Shown: piece after piece, positions 28,165 to 36,957 of the stretch
Layout of the letters: the number at the start of each line of letters is the position of its first letter
Position numbering within the stretch: position 1 is the stretch's first letter
Assembly: GCF_019042215.1 (NCBI RefSeq)
Contig: NZ_JAHQCS010000107.1
Location: 38,876 to 102,875 of the forward strand
Direction: 5' to 3'
DNA: 64,000 nucleotides
From: Evansella tamaricis
GTDB taxonomy: Bacteria; Bacillota; Bacilli; Bacillales; Salisediminibacteriaceae
Notes under the pieces: model-generated
Databases searched by the model: none
Told to the model about the DNA's origin: nothing
The model's input: only the letters and a program-made list of their open reading frames with translations
Made by a program: the position numbers and the translations under genes

Positions 28165-29124
28165 TTATGGATAAAAATCTTTATTCAACTGGAGAATCGC
28201 TTCCACTGCTTCGTCAATATGGGTTGCACTAATAATTTCAATGGAAAGTCCGTATTCCTGTTTAGCATATTCCGCCTCTGCCACATTCCATTCGGGTACA
28301 ATGATGACGGATAAATCACTCAACTCAGAAATAAGCGTTTTTTCCATAACCATTCCCACTGGTCCCACTTCTCCTCCTGGCTCCAGAGTTCCAGTAACCC
28401 CAATCGCAGTTTTATTTTCAAGCTCCCCTCGGTACACCATTGCCGTCAAACCAAGGGCTAATCCAGCACTATTTCCATCCAAATTTTCCCGTTGTAAAAA
28501 AGAAGTAATTTCATCAATATCATCCACGATATGTTCTCGGACATTTTCCCCCATAACTTGAAACGTACTCTTCCGTGAAAATAGGAGGTCTATTAAGTAT
28601 TCCATTTTACTATTGAAGCGGTCCTTATTCGTAACTTCATATACTTCAAGAACTTCAATACCGTCTTTTTTCAAACCTTCCACAAGCCATTCCCGATCTT
28701 CAATATAATAAATATCGCTCGTGTTTACGGCAAGAATGTGAATTCCTGAATCACCGAGCAGATCTTCCGGTTCATAATAGGAACTGACATGATAGGTGTG
28801 ACTCTCAAACTGTAAGATTGGGAGCTCGAAGATCAGAAAGGCAGCCAGAAGAATCAATACTATCGTTCCTGCCAATCTCCGATTTTTCCTTTTCCGCTGG
28901 AGGATGAGAAATACAATGGTAATCGAGGAAAAAAAGAGTATTGCTCCTACGAAAACAAATCCGCCAATCCAATCGAAAAAATACATAAACCATAACAAAC
29001 CGTAGATGATGGTGGCACCAGTTATAGCATACAAAATGGCAAGCTTGTGGTTGAGTCTATCGAGCTCACGTTTCAATTCCAATTCTATACTAGTTTCTGA
29101 GTCAATTATTCTCTCATGTTCCAT
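28165..29124 (-). CDS. Membrane-anchored Lon-like (S16) serine protease
   Basis: A 319-residue protein with three hydrophobic segments (about 30-52, 55-75 and 85-103) and an extracytoplasmic or peripheral S16 protease domain at about 190-315. The catalytic Ser219 lies in DGNSAGLALGL and Lys262 in GEVGPVGMVMEKT, with VIIVPEWN following, all standard for the Lon/YlbL protease fold. There is no AAA+ ATPase domain, so it must act on unfolded or small substrates or with a partner. Its ATG follows AAGGAG by six bases. The function is not known. Confidence 0.85.
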   Translation of the reverse strand: MEHERIIDSETSIELELKRELDRLNHKLAILYAITGATIIYGLLWFMYFFDWIGGFVFVGAILFFSSITIVFLILQRKRKNRRLAGTIVLILLAAFLIFELPILQFESHTYHVSSYYEPEDLLGDSGIHILAVNTSDIYYIEDREWLVEGLKKDGIEVLEVYEVTNKDRFNSKMEYLIDLLFSRKSTFQVMGENVREHIVDDIDEITSFLQRENLDGNSAGLALGLTAMVYRGELENKTAIGVTGTLEPGGEVGPVGMVMEKTLISELSDLSVIIVPEWNVAEAEYAKQEYGLSIEIISATHIDEAVEAILQLNKDFYP

Positions 29125-29180
29125 TCCATTCTCCTTAAGTTACGATATGATTAATACAACTGGTTTAATTTCCTTCTATA

Positions 29181-30008
29181 TTAAACGAACGGATTATAGA
29201 ATCGGTTCCCATCATTAAATGTGATGACTAAGGAAACTACCAGCAGTATGAGAAGTAGTCCTAGTGCCACAAAGTCTCTGGCTTGGAATGGACGATATCC
29301 ATACCACGTCCGTTTCTTATTTTTTCCGAAACCGCGAAGGTCCATTACATTACTGATAACATCGATCCGTTCCATACTTAAAAAGATAAGTGGTGTAAAG
29401 ATACTTGCGGCATTCTTTATTCTAGTAGCCAATTTCTCTTTTTTCGACAAATCAATGCCCCTTGCCTGTTGAGCGACGGCGATGGTCTTATAATCCCGCT
29501 GCACGTCTGGAATGTAGCGAAGGGCAATGGCCACTGCGTATGATATGCGGTAACTTACCCCGATTCGATTCAGGGATGAGGCAAACTCACTTGGATTAGT
29601 AGTAATGATAAAGAGCAGTGCCGTTGGAATCACCACAAAATATTTTAACGTAATATTCAATTGATAGAATAATTGCTCAAGAGTCAAATCATAGTTTCCA
29701 GGAAGGGTCAAGATAGCCGTCTGCGTGCCGTAAATTTCTGCCCCCTGCTGTGGTGCGAAGAGATAGATTGCGATATTGTTCAATAATAAAAAGAACAAAA
29801 TTAAAATTAAGACGAATGATACTTCCCGAATCTTCACTTTCGAAATCTGAAAGATCACGAGACTTGCCAGGAACATAAAAACGAGGACACGAGTATCGTA
29901 TGTTAACATCGCAGCAGTGGACCACATAACGAAACACAATAATTTGGTAGCCCCTGTAAGATTATGAATCGGAGATTTCCGTTCGATGTACGACAGCATT
30001 TCTGCCAT
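29181..30008 (-). CDS. ECF transporter transmembrane subunit EcfT
   Basis: A 275-residue inner-membrane scaffold of an energy-coupling-factor importer, linking the S component to the ATPase. It has five to six membrane segments and the coupling-helix motif AQQARGIDLSKK, plus MDLRGFGKNKKRTW, the two Ala-Arg-Gly type motifs of EcfT. The ribosome site GGGAGGTGAGG and its ATG lie inside the end of the ATPase gene (47-base overlap), so translation is coupled. Confidence 0.93.
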   Translation of the reverse strand: MAEMLSYIERKSPIHNLTGATKLLCFVMWSTAAMLTYDTRVLVFMFLASLVIFQISKVKIREVSFVLILILFFLLLNNIAIYLFAPQQGAEIYGTQTAILTLPGNYDLTLEQLFYQLNITLKYFVVIPTALLFIITTNPSEFASSLNRIGVSYRISYAVAIALRYIPDVQRDYKTIAVAQQARGIDLSKKEKLATRIKNAASIFTPLIFLSMERIDVISNVMDLRGFGKNKKRTWYGYRPFQARDFVALGLLLILLVVSLVITFNDGNRFYNPFV

Positions 30009-31713
30009 GTTCCCTCACCTCCCGATCATAATCAATAAACCGTTGGACAAATTCCTTTGGCTTTTCCAATCCTGCTTTTACTGCCAATTCAAACAAAGAA
30101 GTTTCCTTTAAATTTGCTTTTGAAATTACTTCCAGGTCAGTAATCACATTTACAGCTGTATCATCGGCAATTTTTTCCCCATTAGCAATTACGATAGCCC
30201 TCGGGGTGTATTCCTGCATGAGGTGCATATCATGGGTAATCATGATTATCGTAACCCCAAGCTGATTTAATTCCACAATGAACTCCATAATTTCAGTATA
30301 ATGACGGAAATCCTGCCCTGCCGTAGGTTCATCAAGGATTAGCACTTCCGGTTCCATTACCAGAATGGAAGCAATTGTGACCCGTTTTTTCTGCCCAAAG
30401 CTCAACGCAGTGATGGGCCAATTTCGGAATGGGTAGAGACCGCAAATACGCAGCGTCTTCTCCACACGCTCCCTCACTTCTTCCTCTGCAATCCCTTCGA
30501 TCCTAAGTCCAAAGGCCACTTCATCAAAAATCATGTGCTTAGATATCATGTGATTAGGGTTTTGCATCACCATCCCGATACGTTTCGCCCGCTCTTTGAT
30601 TGTTTCCTTCGTGATGTCTTTTCCATCCATCAGGATAGTACCTGAATCAGGCTTTTCAAAGGCACAAATAAGTTTGGATAAGGTGGATTTCCCTGCACCA
30701 TTTTTCCCAACGATACTAACCATTTCCCCTTTACTTATGGAGAATGAAATTTGTTTCAACGTCTTCGTGTCTGCGGAGGCATAGGTAAAATCGATATTTT
30801 TCAGTTCTAAAACTGGTGTTTCCATTTTTGGCGGTATAGGTGGAGGGCTTTCCTTAAACCAGTTCTTGATACGTTCACGGCATTTTTCCAAAACAAGGTT
30901 GTCCAAATGCTCTGGTTGCATTTCCTCGGTAATCGAGCAACCGGCATATTTAAGTGCCTTCACATACAATGGTTCCCTAATGTTATTTTCCTCTAAAACG
31001 GTTGTTGTTAACAGCTCCGCCGGTGTCGCTTCAATGACCACTTTTCCCTTGTTTACCACAATAATTCGATCAACATGTGACGCCAGAACATCTTCTAATC
31101 GGTGTTCAATGATAATAATAGTTGTATTCGTTTCCCGTTGGATGCGGTCGATGAGATGGATCGCATGCTTTCCAGTGGCAGGGTCAAGATTTGCTAATGG
31201 TTCATCAAACAGAAGGATGTCCACATCATCCACCATGACTCCTGCAAGGGCAACCCGTTGCTTCTGCCCACCGGATAGTTGGTGTACGGATGCAGTAAGA
31301 TGATTAGCCATGTCCACCATTTTAGACACTTCTTTCACTCTGCCGACCATTTTTTCTTGAGATGCACAATTATTCTCCAGGGCGAAGGCAATATCTTCCC
31401 CGACAGTTATACCCACAAACTGACCGTCCGGGTCTTGCAGGACAGTGCCCACTAATTGAGACCTGTCAAAGATATTTTGGTTAGTTACTTCCTCTCCCTT
31501 AATCCTTAAGGTTCCAGTTACCTCTCCCTTGTAAGAATTGGGAATGAGGCCGTTAATAATGTGGCCGAGGGTGCTTTTCCCTGAACCAGACGGACCACAT
31601 ATTAACACTTTCTCTCCTTCATAGATTGAGAGATTAATATCGTGTAAAGTGGGAGACACCTGTGTTCTGTATTTAAAACTATAATTCTGGAATTCTATAA
31701 TTGGATTTTTCAT
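29962..31713 (-). CDS. ECF transporter ATPase with two fused ABC domains
   Basis: A 583-residue cytoplasmic ATPase carrying both ECF ABC domains in one chain. Domain 1: Walker A GPSGSGKST (about 40), Q-loop VLQDPDGQFVG, signature LSGGQKQR, Walker B DILLFDEPLANLD. Domain 2 from about 305: GKNGAGKST, VMQNPNHM, signature variant LSFGQKKR, Walker B EVLILDEPTAGQD. It powers the adjacent EcfT and UPF0397 proteins. A hairpin with a T-run precedes it, so some transcripts may stop before this gene. Confidence 0.94.
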   Translation of the reverse strand: MKNPIIEFQNYSFKYRTQVSPTLHDINLSIYEGEKVLICGPSGSGKSTLGHIINGLIPNSYKGEVTGTLRIKGEEVTNQNIFDRSQLVGTVLQDPDGQFVGITVGEDIAFALENNCASQEKMVGRVKEVSKMVDMANHLTASVHQLSGGQKQRVALAGVMVDDVDILLFDEPLANLDPATGKHAIHLIDRIQRETNTTIIIIEHRLEDVLASHVDRIIVVNKGKVVIEATPAELLTTTVLEENNIREPLYVKALKYAGCSITEEMQPEHLDNLVLEKCRERIKNWFKESPPPIPPKMETPVLELKNIDFTYASADTKTLKQISFSISKGEMVSIVGKNGAGKSTLSKLICAFEKPDSGTILMDGKDITKETIKERAKRIGMVMQNPNHMISKHMIFDEVAFGLRIEGIAEEEVRERVEKTLRICGLYPFRNWPITALSFGQKKRVTIASILVMEPEVLILDEPTAGQDFRHYTEIMEFIVELNQLGVTIIMITHDMHLMQEYTPRAIVIANGEKIADDTAVNVITDLEVISKANLKETSLFELAVKAGLEKPKEFVQRFIDYDREVREHGRNAVVHRTEISDS

Positions 31714-31785
31714 TCAAATATACCCCACTTTTTGTCGAACAATTAGGAATCTTAGTTATCTATCTTAATTTACCAATTCCTCTGC

Positions 31786-31816
31786 AAAAAAACAAACCGG
31801 AAGCGAATGCCCCCGG
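31786..31816 (-). terminator. Internal hairpin with T-run (attenuator) between S component and ATPase
   Basis: Read on the minus strand, CCGGGGGCATTCGCTTCCGG folds as a 7-bp stem with two G-U pairs, followed by a TTTGTTTTTTT run. It lies just after the UPF0397 stop, so it may keep S-component mRNA more abundant than ATPase/EcfT mRNA. Confidence 0.6.
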
Positions 31817-31828
31817 CGTTGTTGAAGA

Positions 31829-32383
31829 TTAAGCTTCTGCGTCTAAACTTCCACTCTTGCTTCGTGTTTTCGCATAGGCAATTAATAAAAGTGTACCAAT
31901 GACACCAACTGTTAAAATATTAAAACCACCAGCTACAGCACCTTGTACGTAAACTTTATTTTCAGGCTCCACATAAATTAAAATATCAAGAGATGGTGCA
32001 ATGAGCATCCAACCGATGGCGTTCACAACCACTTGGGTCACGTTAAAGGTAATGATTTCTTTTAAACCAAAAACTCCATTTTCAATATCAATCTTTTTCG
32101 CTACTAAACCGATGGCTAACCCCACAAAACCGGAGACAACGACCCAACTCCACCATACAGATCCCCAGACGATAGCATCTGTTAATGCGTGACCAACAAA
32201 TCCAATTAATGCCCCTGCGATAGGTCCGTATACGACAGCCATTAATGCTAAAAAGGCGTAAGAAACTTGAAAGTTTGTGTTAGGTACACCTGTAGGGATT
32301 GCGGCAAAACGGTTTAAAATGACAAATACAGCTACCCCGATACCAATTGCGACGATTGTTTTTGTTGCTAATTTTCCATTCAT
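31829..32383 (-). CDS. ECF transporter S component, UPF0397 family
   Basis: A 184-residue membrane protein with about five to six segments, the substrate-binding part of the ECF importer. The family motifs are clear: [59 protein letters not shown] and [20 protein letters not shown]0397 proteins have been linked by genome context to methionine-related uptake (the MtsT type), which fits the methionine-type T-box and SAM hydrolase here; the actual ligand is not settled. I start at the ATG ten bases after AGGAGG; the reading frame is open eight codons further. Confidence 0.9.
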   Translation of the reverse strand: MNGKLATKTIVAIGIGVAVFVILNRFAAIPTGVPNTNFQVSYAFLALMAVVYGPIAGALIGFVGHALTDAIVWGSVWWSWVVVSGFVGLAIGLVAKKIDIENGVFGLKEIITFNVTQVVVNAIGWMLIAPSLDILIYVEPENKVYVQGAVAGGFNILTVGVIGTLLLIAYAKTRSKSGSLDAEA

Positions 32384-32423
32384 TTGTTCCATTCCTCCTA
32401 ATTTCACTGATTTAATTTTGGTT

Positions 32424-33323
32424 TTACTGTTGCTGCTGATGTTGCCTTGTTGCTAAATTGATCCCATTTTTGGAATAGGTCGATTCTGTTTTACGAATTG
32501 CAATACTCCAGTTGGAGCCTGTTCCTATATTGTACGCTTTCGCGAAGGATCCTTGATTAATGGCAACTGCCATATTGTCGAGAGAATTTACATACACAAT
32601 GGGCTGACCAATTCGCGTATCGGCAAATGACCTGCCGTACGTCATCTGATTCACATACACTTTTCGGTTTCCGTGTTTAATCACAATTTCCACTGTTTCC
32701 CCATAATTAATTTTCTGTTTTTCAAAAAGGTCACGGCTAATGTTGCTCCAAAGATTTCCAAATCGAACATCTAAAATATCTATAATACCTCTAATCTCAC
32801 CATTTTCTATATCGGCTTTCTGAGAGCAAAGATTTATGATCGAATTCAAATCAATTTGTGGCCCCACTTGTTCAAACGTTATCTCCTTCGACGCTAACCT
32901 CGCAGCAGTGTAGGCATAAATATCTCTGCCATGGAAAGTATGTGAGGCACCGGATTTCGGCAATCGATTTGTCCTTTCATCAATAGCCCTTACTTCCACG
33001 AGGCCGATGCTCTGGCTAATATGGGTGAGTGTTCCATTATCCGGTGTGACGATATATTGATTCGTTGTGGTTTTTGCCACAACACTCTTACGTTCCGAAC
33101 CAACTCCTGGATCTACAACAGATACGAACACCGTCTCCCTCGGCCAGTAGTTACAAGTTTGAAGTAACCGATATGACGCTTCCCATATATTGAATGGAGG
33201 TATATCGTGTGTTAAATCATAAATGGGCAAAGTTTGATTCACTGAATGGGCAACACCATACATGGCATTCACCGCCCCATCGCTTAATCCAAAATCTGTC
33301 TGCAATACCAGTGCTTGACTCAT
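32424..33323 (-). CDS. S-adenosyl-L-methionine hydrolase (adenosine-forming), DUF62 family
   Basis: Cleaves SAM with water (hydroxide) to adenosine and methionine; this family is the parent of SAM fluorinases and chlorinases. The 299 residues show the family motifs: [19 protein letters not shown] (catalytic Asp), [36 protein letters not shown] and [18 protein letters not shown]. It is the first gene behind the T-box leader and precedes the S component by 40 bases. The pairing suggests that SAM turnover and uptake of a methionine- or adenosine-related compound are controlled together. Confidence 0.92.
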   Translation of the reverse strand: MSQALVLQTDFGLSDGAVNAMYGVAHSVNQTLPIYDLTHDIPPFNIWEASYRLLQTCNYWPRETVFVSVVDPGVGSERKSVVAKTTTNQYIVTPDNGTLTHISQSIGLVEVRAIDERTNRLPKSGASHTFHGRDIYAYTAARLASKEITFEQVGPQIDLNSIINLCSQKADIENGEIRGIIDILDVRFGNLWSNISRDLFEKQKINYGETVEIVIKHGNRKVYVNQMTYGRSFADTRIGQPIVYVNSLDNMAVAINQGSFAKAYNIGTGSNWSIAIRKTESTYSKNGINLATRQHQQQQ

Positions 33324-33487
33324 GTATACCTCTCCCTTCTTTTATTATCGTTATACATTTAATTTTAAAAAATGATATTGATTTCTAGTTAAAAATGGAT
33401 GAACTTAATTCATAGTATTCGTGTATGTAAACTCAGCTTTTAGCGTTGTCTGTTCTTGTTTGGTTGGACTTCCCCCTTTTTTAGCAT

Positions 33488-33840
33488 AAAAAAACCACGC
33501 CATTATCATTCGATAAGGACGCAGTCTTATACGTGGTACCACCTTAATTTTCCAATTGTTCACACAATTGGACTTAGCAAGTACAGAACTCCGATGAATC
33601 GCTGGAAAATGACCGTTGGATCGTTTGTGAATCATAGTTCTGATTCGTCAACGCAGCAATTACCGTTTCTTATACTGTGGTTTTGATAACGAGTACCCAC
33701 ACTCGTCGAAACCTACTGATGCCTTTGGCAAGTTCAGTCACGCAGCTCAGAGCCCATTGTTCAAATCAGTATTTTTACCCCTTTTCAGCTACCGGGGTTC
33801 TCTGCGGAAAAATAAGCTGATTTTACTTTATCCCTTCATC
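33488..33840 (-). promoter_or_regulatory. T-box leader, probable tRNA-Met (AUG specifier)
   Basis: Read on the minus strand, the T-box sequence AAGGTGGTACCACG lies at 33532-33545. The competing terminator pairs CCACG with CGTGG and ends in seven Ts (33488-33494). Upstream is stem I with GCAGAGAACCCCGG...GGGG and the specifier side GAACAATGGGCTCTGAG. By comparison with other T-boxes, the triplet nine bases before the end of CTCTGAG is AUG (33755-33757), pointing to uncharged tRNA-Met. A shifted reading (AAC or AAU, asparagine) is possible but less consistent. It should turn on the SAM hydrolase/ECF operon when methionyl-tRNA is short. Confidence 0.85.
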
Positions 33841-34005
33841 GCCTTAAATTATTTAAGACTAATCATAAATGATGTGAATATAAAAATCAATACAAATATT
33901 GAAAAAATTTTATTTGTTGAGAAAAAATATTCTTCATTGGAGGGAATTGCTACACACACTCCATGTCAAAACTTTGTTAGAATAAGATATAAGGGGGATA
34001 TAATT

Positions 34006-34731
34006 ATGCAATTTTCACTTGACTTTCCAACAAATATCATTGAACTAATCACCACTTCCCTCACTTGGGGATTTCTCATCTACGGGATTTATTATTACTA
34101 TCAAAAACAAAATCGAAAGCCGAAAATATGGAAAGCATGCGTTGCCATGTTAGTTGGTTTATTTGCATTTTCACTTGACTTCGCGATCTTAGGCACCATT
34201 ATAAAGATTCCTATTCTACCAATAGGAGTTTGGCTTTTATTATGGTATGCCAAGGGGAAGCCGGGGGCTTGGGATAAATATAGGTCCTTCGCATGGCTAG
34301 GGTTTATTGGGAATTTTATTTTTGTTGTGGCAGCTATCGTCTCTGTCCTCTTTCATAACTTGATTTATCCTAAGAGTGACCTTGAAACATACATATCAAC
34401 CATGGAGGAACATGCTATGCTGGTTGCGATTCACCCTTCCGCTGAGGAAGTTACATTTGATTCGGATAGCTTTAAACAACATTTTTCCAGCTTCAAAGAA
34501 GAGCCTTTTGACAGTATTGAGTGGTACAACGACATAAACTTTAATATGGAACCTGCAGACAGGGAGGAAATCTTTCCATATGTATTGACGGGTACGTCTT
34601 CTAAGTGGGGCAGTGGTTTACCCACAATTATCTATGTGGAGCGAGACGGGAAAGGGTTAATAGTTGATTCATCTGAACGGCAAAGGTACTTCCGAGGGGA
34701 AGAATCATTTTTGAAGGGTGGCGGGAAATAA
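34006..34731 (+). CDS. Membrane protein of unknown function (241 aa)
   Basis: I do not recognise the family. There are about four membrane segments in residues 10-130 (SLTWGFLIYGIYYYYQ, CVAMLVGLFAFSLDFAILG, IPILPIGVWLLLWYAKG, WLGFIGNFIFVVAAIVSVLF), then a soluble domain of about 110 residues (VAIHPSAEEVTFDSDSFKQH onward). The ATG follows AAGGGGG; the longer open frame upstream runs through the T-box leader and is not used. Its stop overlaps the start of the next gene (TAATG), so the two products are made together. Confidence 0.75.
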   Translation: MQFSLDFPTNIIELITTSLTWGFLIYGIYYYYQKQNRKPKIWKACVAMLVGLFAFSLDFAILGTIIKIPILPIGVWLLLWYAKGKPGAWDKYRSFAWLGFIGNFIFVVAAIVSVLFHNLIYPKSDLETYISTMEEHAMLVAIHPSAEEVTFDSDSFKQHFSSFKEEPFDSIEWYNDINFNMEPADREEIFPYVLTGTSSKWGSGLPTIIYVERDGKGLIVDSSERQRYFRGEESFLKGGGK

Positions 34732-35486
34732 TGTGGAACACGAGATTTCGGTTACCTATTCTTCTGACCATCATATTGATCGGTATTGGGGCGATCTATT
34801 ATTACTATTATTCCGGTCCTGATGAGTTTTTGTCAGAGGGGGCTCTCCTAGACGAGATTCGTGATTATTACTATGAGGCAGATTCTAGTACAGAAATACA
34901 AGATATTATTTTCATAGATGAGAGTCATGTATTTGTCCCATTCCGCATCAACAACATATACGGCACCAGTTATTGGTACTGGGAAAAAAGAAAGTGGAAT
35001 TTACGCCGCATTGATACGATTCAAACTCCCACTATTTGGAGGGTTGACCCTGAAGATCCTTCTACGTTTGTTTTCCTTTGGAATATGAGTCCAGATACAG
35101 ATCTCCATGAAGGGGAATTCTTTATGATCAATCCAAGAAATTACTTCGTGAGCAATAACGTTCACACCTATACTCCACATGTACAACTTTCTATGACCAT
35201 TCCATTTACTGGCACATCTAATTCAGAAAAATCGTTTGGTGTGGTTTCAATTCCGGAAGACTGGAAGGTTTTTTTGCAGGAGTATTATGAAGTGGAGCAT
35301 GCTAAAATCCCTAACGATTCATTCTTTGACAGTTTCTTCCCCCATTCCAGTGTGTATTTCGGCTGGAAACCGTTTGATAAAGAGGGCAATATTTATTATC
35401 CACAAATACCTAATGGATCTGGATATGGCTTTGGAGATAGTTCCGTAGACTATTTAAGGAATATAAACGAGTATGATATAGAATAG
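34731..35486 (+). CDS. Single-pass membrane protein of unknown function (251 aa)
   Basis: One N-terminal membrane segment (FRLPILLTIILIGIGAIYYY) and a large outer domain rich in aromatic residues (GTSYWYWEKRKWNLRR, FPHSSVYFGWKPFDKEG). No cysteines form a lipobox and no enzyme motif is seen. It is translationally coupled to the gene before it through the overlap TAATG, suggesting the two proteins form a complex in the membrane. It is closed by hairpins at 35520 and 35594. Confidence 0.75.
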   Translation: MWNTRFRLPILLTIILIGIGAIYYYYYSGPDEFLSEGALLDEIRDYYYEADSSTEIQDIIFIDESHVFVPFRINNIYGTSYWYWEKRKWNLRRIDTIQTPTIWRVDPEDPSTFVFLWNMSPDTDLHEGEFFMINPRNYFVSNNVHTYTPHVQLSMTIPFTGTSNSEKSFGVVSIPEDWKVFLQEYYEVEHAKIPNDSFFDSFFPHSSVYFGWKPFDKEGNIYYPQIPNGSGYGFGDSSVDYLRNINEYDIE

Positions 35487-35519
35487 AAAAGCAGAACGAA
35501 ACTCACAGGAGTAGGTCAA

Positions 35520-35561
35520 GAGGGCAGTGAAAAAGTGGTTTAAAACTTTTTCAGTGCCCTC
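35520..35561. repeat. Long hairpin repeat element
   Basis: GAGGGCAGTGAAAAAGT pairs with ACTTTTTCAGTGCCCTC (one mismatch) around a short loop. The motif CTTTTTCAGT with its partner also occurs inside the repeat at 14872-14912 and, degenerate, at 39130-39165, so it is a member of a scattered hairpin family. Confidence 0.75.
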
Positions 35562-35593
35562 GTAGGTCAGTGGCTATTACCATCTGACTAAAC

Positions 35594-35628
35594 AGTATCC
35601 CCCCTTCCACGAACGAAGGAGGGATACT
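35594..35628. terminator. Terminator hairpin between convergent genes
   Basis: AGTATCCCCCCTTC pairs with GAAGGAGGGATACT around CACGAAC. It can end both the membrane-protein pair and the transglycosylase gene. Confidence 0.75.
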
Positions 35629-35643
35629 TCTTACACCTATATT

Positions 35644-36480
35644 CTAATGATTCATAGCTACTGCTCTATTATTATTGGCTTTATCCTGAATCTCCACGGC
35701 ATACCAACTTCTCGCATTCCCGTGCTCTTCCACGTAGTTTTGCATACCATAAATACCTCGGTGATAGGCCGTCAGAGCATAATCCCAATCCCCGTATTGA
35801 TTGTATAGAAACTCTAAATACGTTACACATAACTGAATGGAATAGAGTGGATCGAATAACATGTCATGATTGTAAGGCAGATCAGCCATGTCTGCAATCC
35901 ACGGACTCGTGTTTTCCATGAACTGAGCTAACCCGTATGCCCGTCCATATCTTGTCTGTGGCCCAACGGTATCAGGACTGAATGTTCCACCTGTCTCCAC
36001 CCGCAGCAGTTCATAAATCAGAAACGGATCAATACCTTTTGCTGTTGATTCTAGAACTAAGAAACGGCCCCATTCCCTTTCAAAGCGTTCACCACTGTCT
36101 TCATAAAAGTGATCTGCAAGTTCATTTGCCTGTTCCCAAGTGAGATATCCTGCAGTCTGTGACGTTTCTGACCTGTTTTCTAAATATACTTGTAACCTTT
36201 CCACTTCCAGTGCCTCAATCAATCCGTCCCTCTCCGAATCCCATTTCGTCATTAACCCCCCGACTTGATAGTCCAAGGACCTGTTGATTGTCTGAAAAAG
36301 GGCGTTTTCTGATTTGGCTAAATCGTATTCCTCTGTTAATTGGGACATCTCCAATTCCATTTCTGTAAATTCACTTTCCACCTTTGTATATTGACCTTTT
36401 AGTTTGATATATTCATTCCCTATTACTGCCGTGACTAGAAGTAGTGACAACAACGATAAGATGATCACTAACTTTTTCAT
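35644..36480 (-). CDS. Membrane-anchored lytic transglycosylase (SLT domain)
   Basis: Cleaves peptidoglycan glycan strands between MurNAc and GlcNAc at the cell surface. The 278 residues comprise an N-terminal hydrophobic anchor or uncleaved signal (LVIILSLLSLLLVTAVIG), a coiled coil (about 28-100) and an SLT domain at about 145-260: DPFLIYELLRVETGG with catalytic Glu162, then YGRAYGLAQFMENTS, FDPLYSIQLCVTYLEFLYNQ and WDYALTAYHRG. The usual GLMQ motif is GLAQFM here. AGGAGGAG precedes the ATG. It appears to be a single gene. Confidence 0.9.
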   Translation of the reverse strand: MKKLVIILSLLSLLLVTAVIGNEYIKLKGQYTKVESEFTEMELEMSQLTEEYDLAKSENALFQTINRSLDYQVGGLMTKWDSERDGLIEALEVERLQVYLENRSETSQTAGYLTWEQANELADHFYEDSGERFEREWGRFLVLESTAKGIDPFLIYELLRVETGGTFSPDTVGPQTRYGRAYGLAQFMENTSPWIADMADLPYNHDMLFDPLYSIQLCVTYLEFLYNQYGDWDYALTAYHRGIYGMQNYVEEHGNARSWYAVEIQDKANNNRAVAMNH

Positions 36481-36716
36481 CTTTGCTTGCTCCTCCTTTT
36501 TGCGTTCACCTGATGGTTCTTTTTGAAAAAACTAGATTTGAAGTTTTTCCATTGAGCCTCGATCATGTTCTGATAGTTTTAGGTGAATTTGCAATTCTTA
36601 GTAACAAGCAATTACCAATTTCATAGAATTTATACATATATTAAGAAATTTGATAGATTTGAATTTAACAAAAGGAAGATTATTTAACATAAGAGACCTA
36701 GGGAAAGGGGAATGTA

Positions 36717-36858
36717 AGAAAAGCGCAAGCGCCTTGGTCACGAGCGTAGGGCAGTGGAGGAATGACAACTAGAAGTCCGCTCTTTGACTTCGGTTGTCAC
36801 TTCCGAAGTGCCCCGTAGGGAGTAGGCGGCTGGAGCTAGACATTGCCCGAAGGTGCAA
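36717..36858. repeat. Dispersed AAGCGC repeat, copy
   Basis: Starts AAGAAAAGCGCAAGCGCCTT, continues with the TGACAACTAGAAGTCCG...CTTCGGTTGTCA hairpin, and ends GTAGGCGGCTGGAGCTAGAC followed by ATTGCCCGAAGGT. This is the closest match to the copy at 14769. The remainder of 36481-36716 is AT-rich with nothing recognisable. Confidence 0.85.
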
Positions 36859-36908
36859 AAACTAATACTTTCTGGAAAAAACAGTAGTCCCTTTCTATTA
36901 ATTCATAG

Positions 36909-36945
36909 AAAAACCGTGTTACAGTAGTTGCACACGGTTTTTTTA
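36909..36945. terminator. Bidirectional terminator
   Basis: AAAAACCGTGT pairs with ACACGGTTTTT around a short loop, with A- and T-runs on both sides. It ends the coiled-coil lipoprotein gene just to the right. Confidence 0.88.
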
Positions 36946-36957
36946 TATTCTCTAGTT

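Noticed and set aside
33757..34005. N-terminal extension of the 241-residue membrane protein
   Set aside because: It would be translated from inside the T-box leader of the opposite strand, while a good AAGGGGG site precedes the ATG at 34006.
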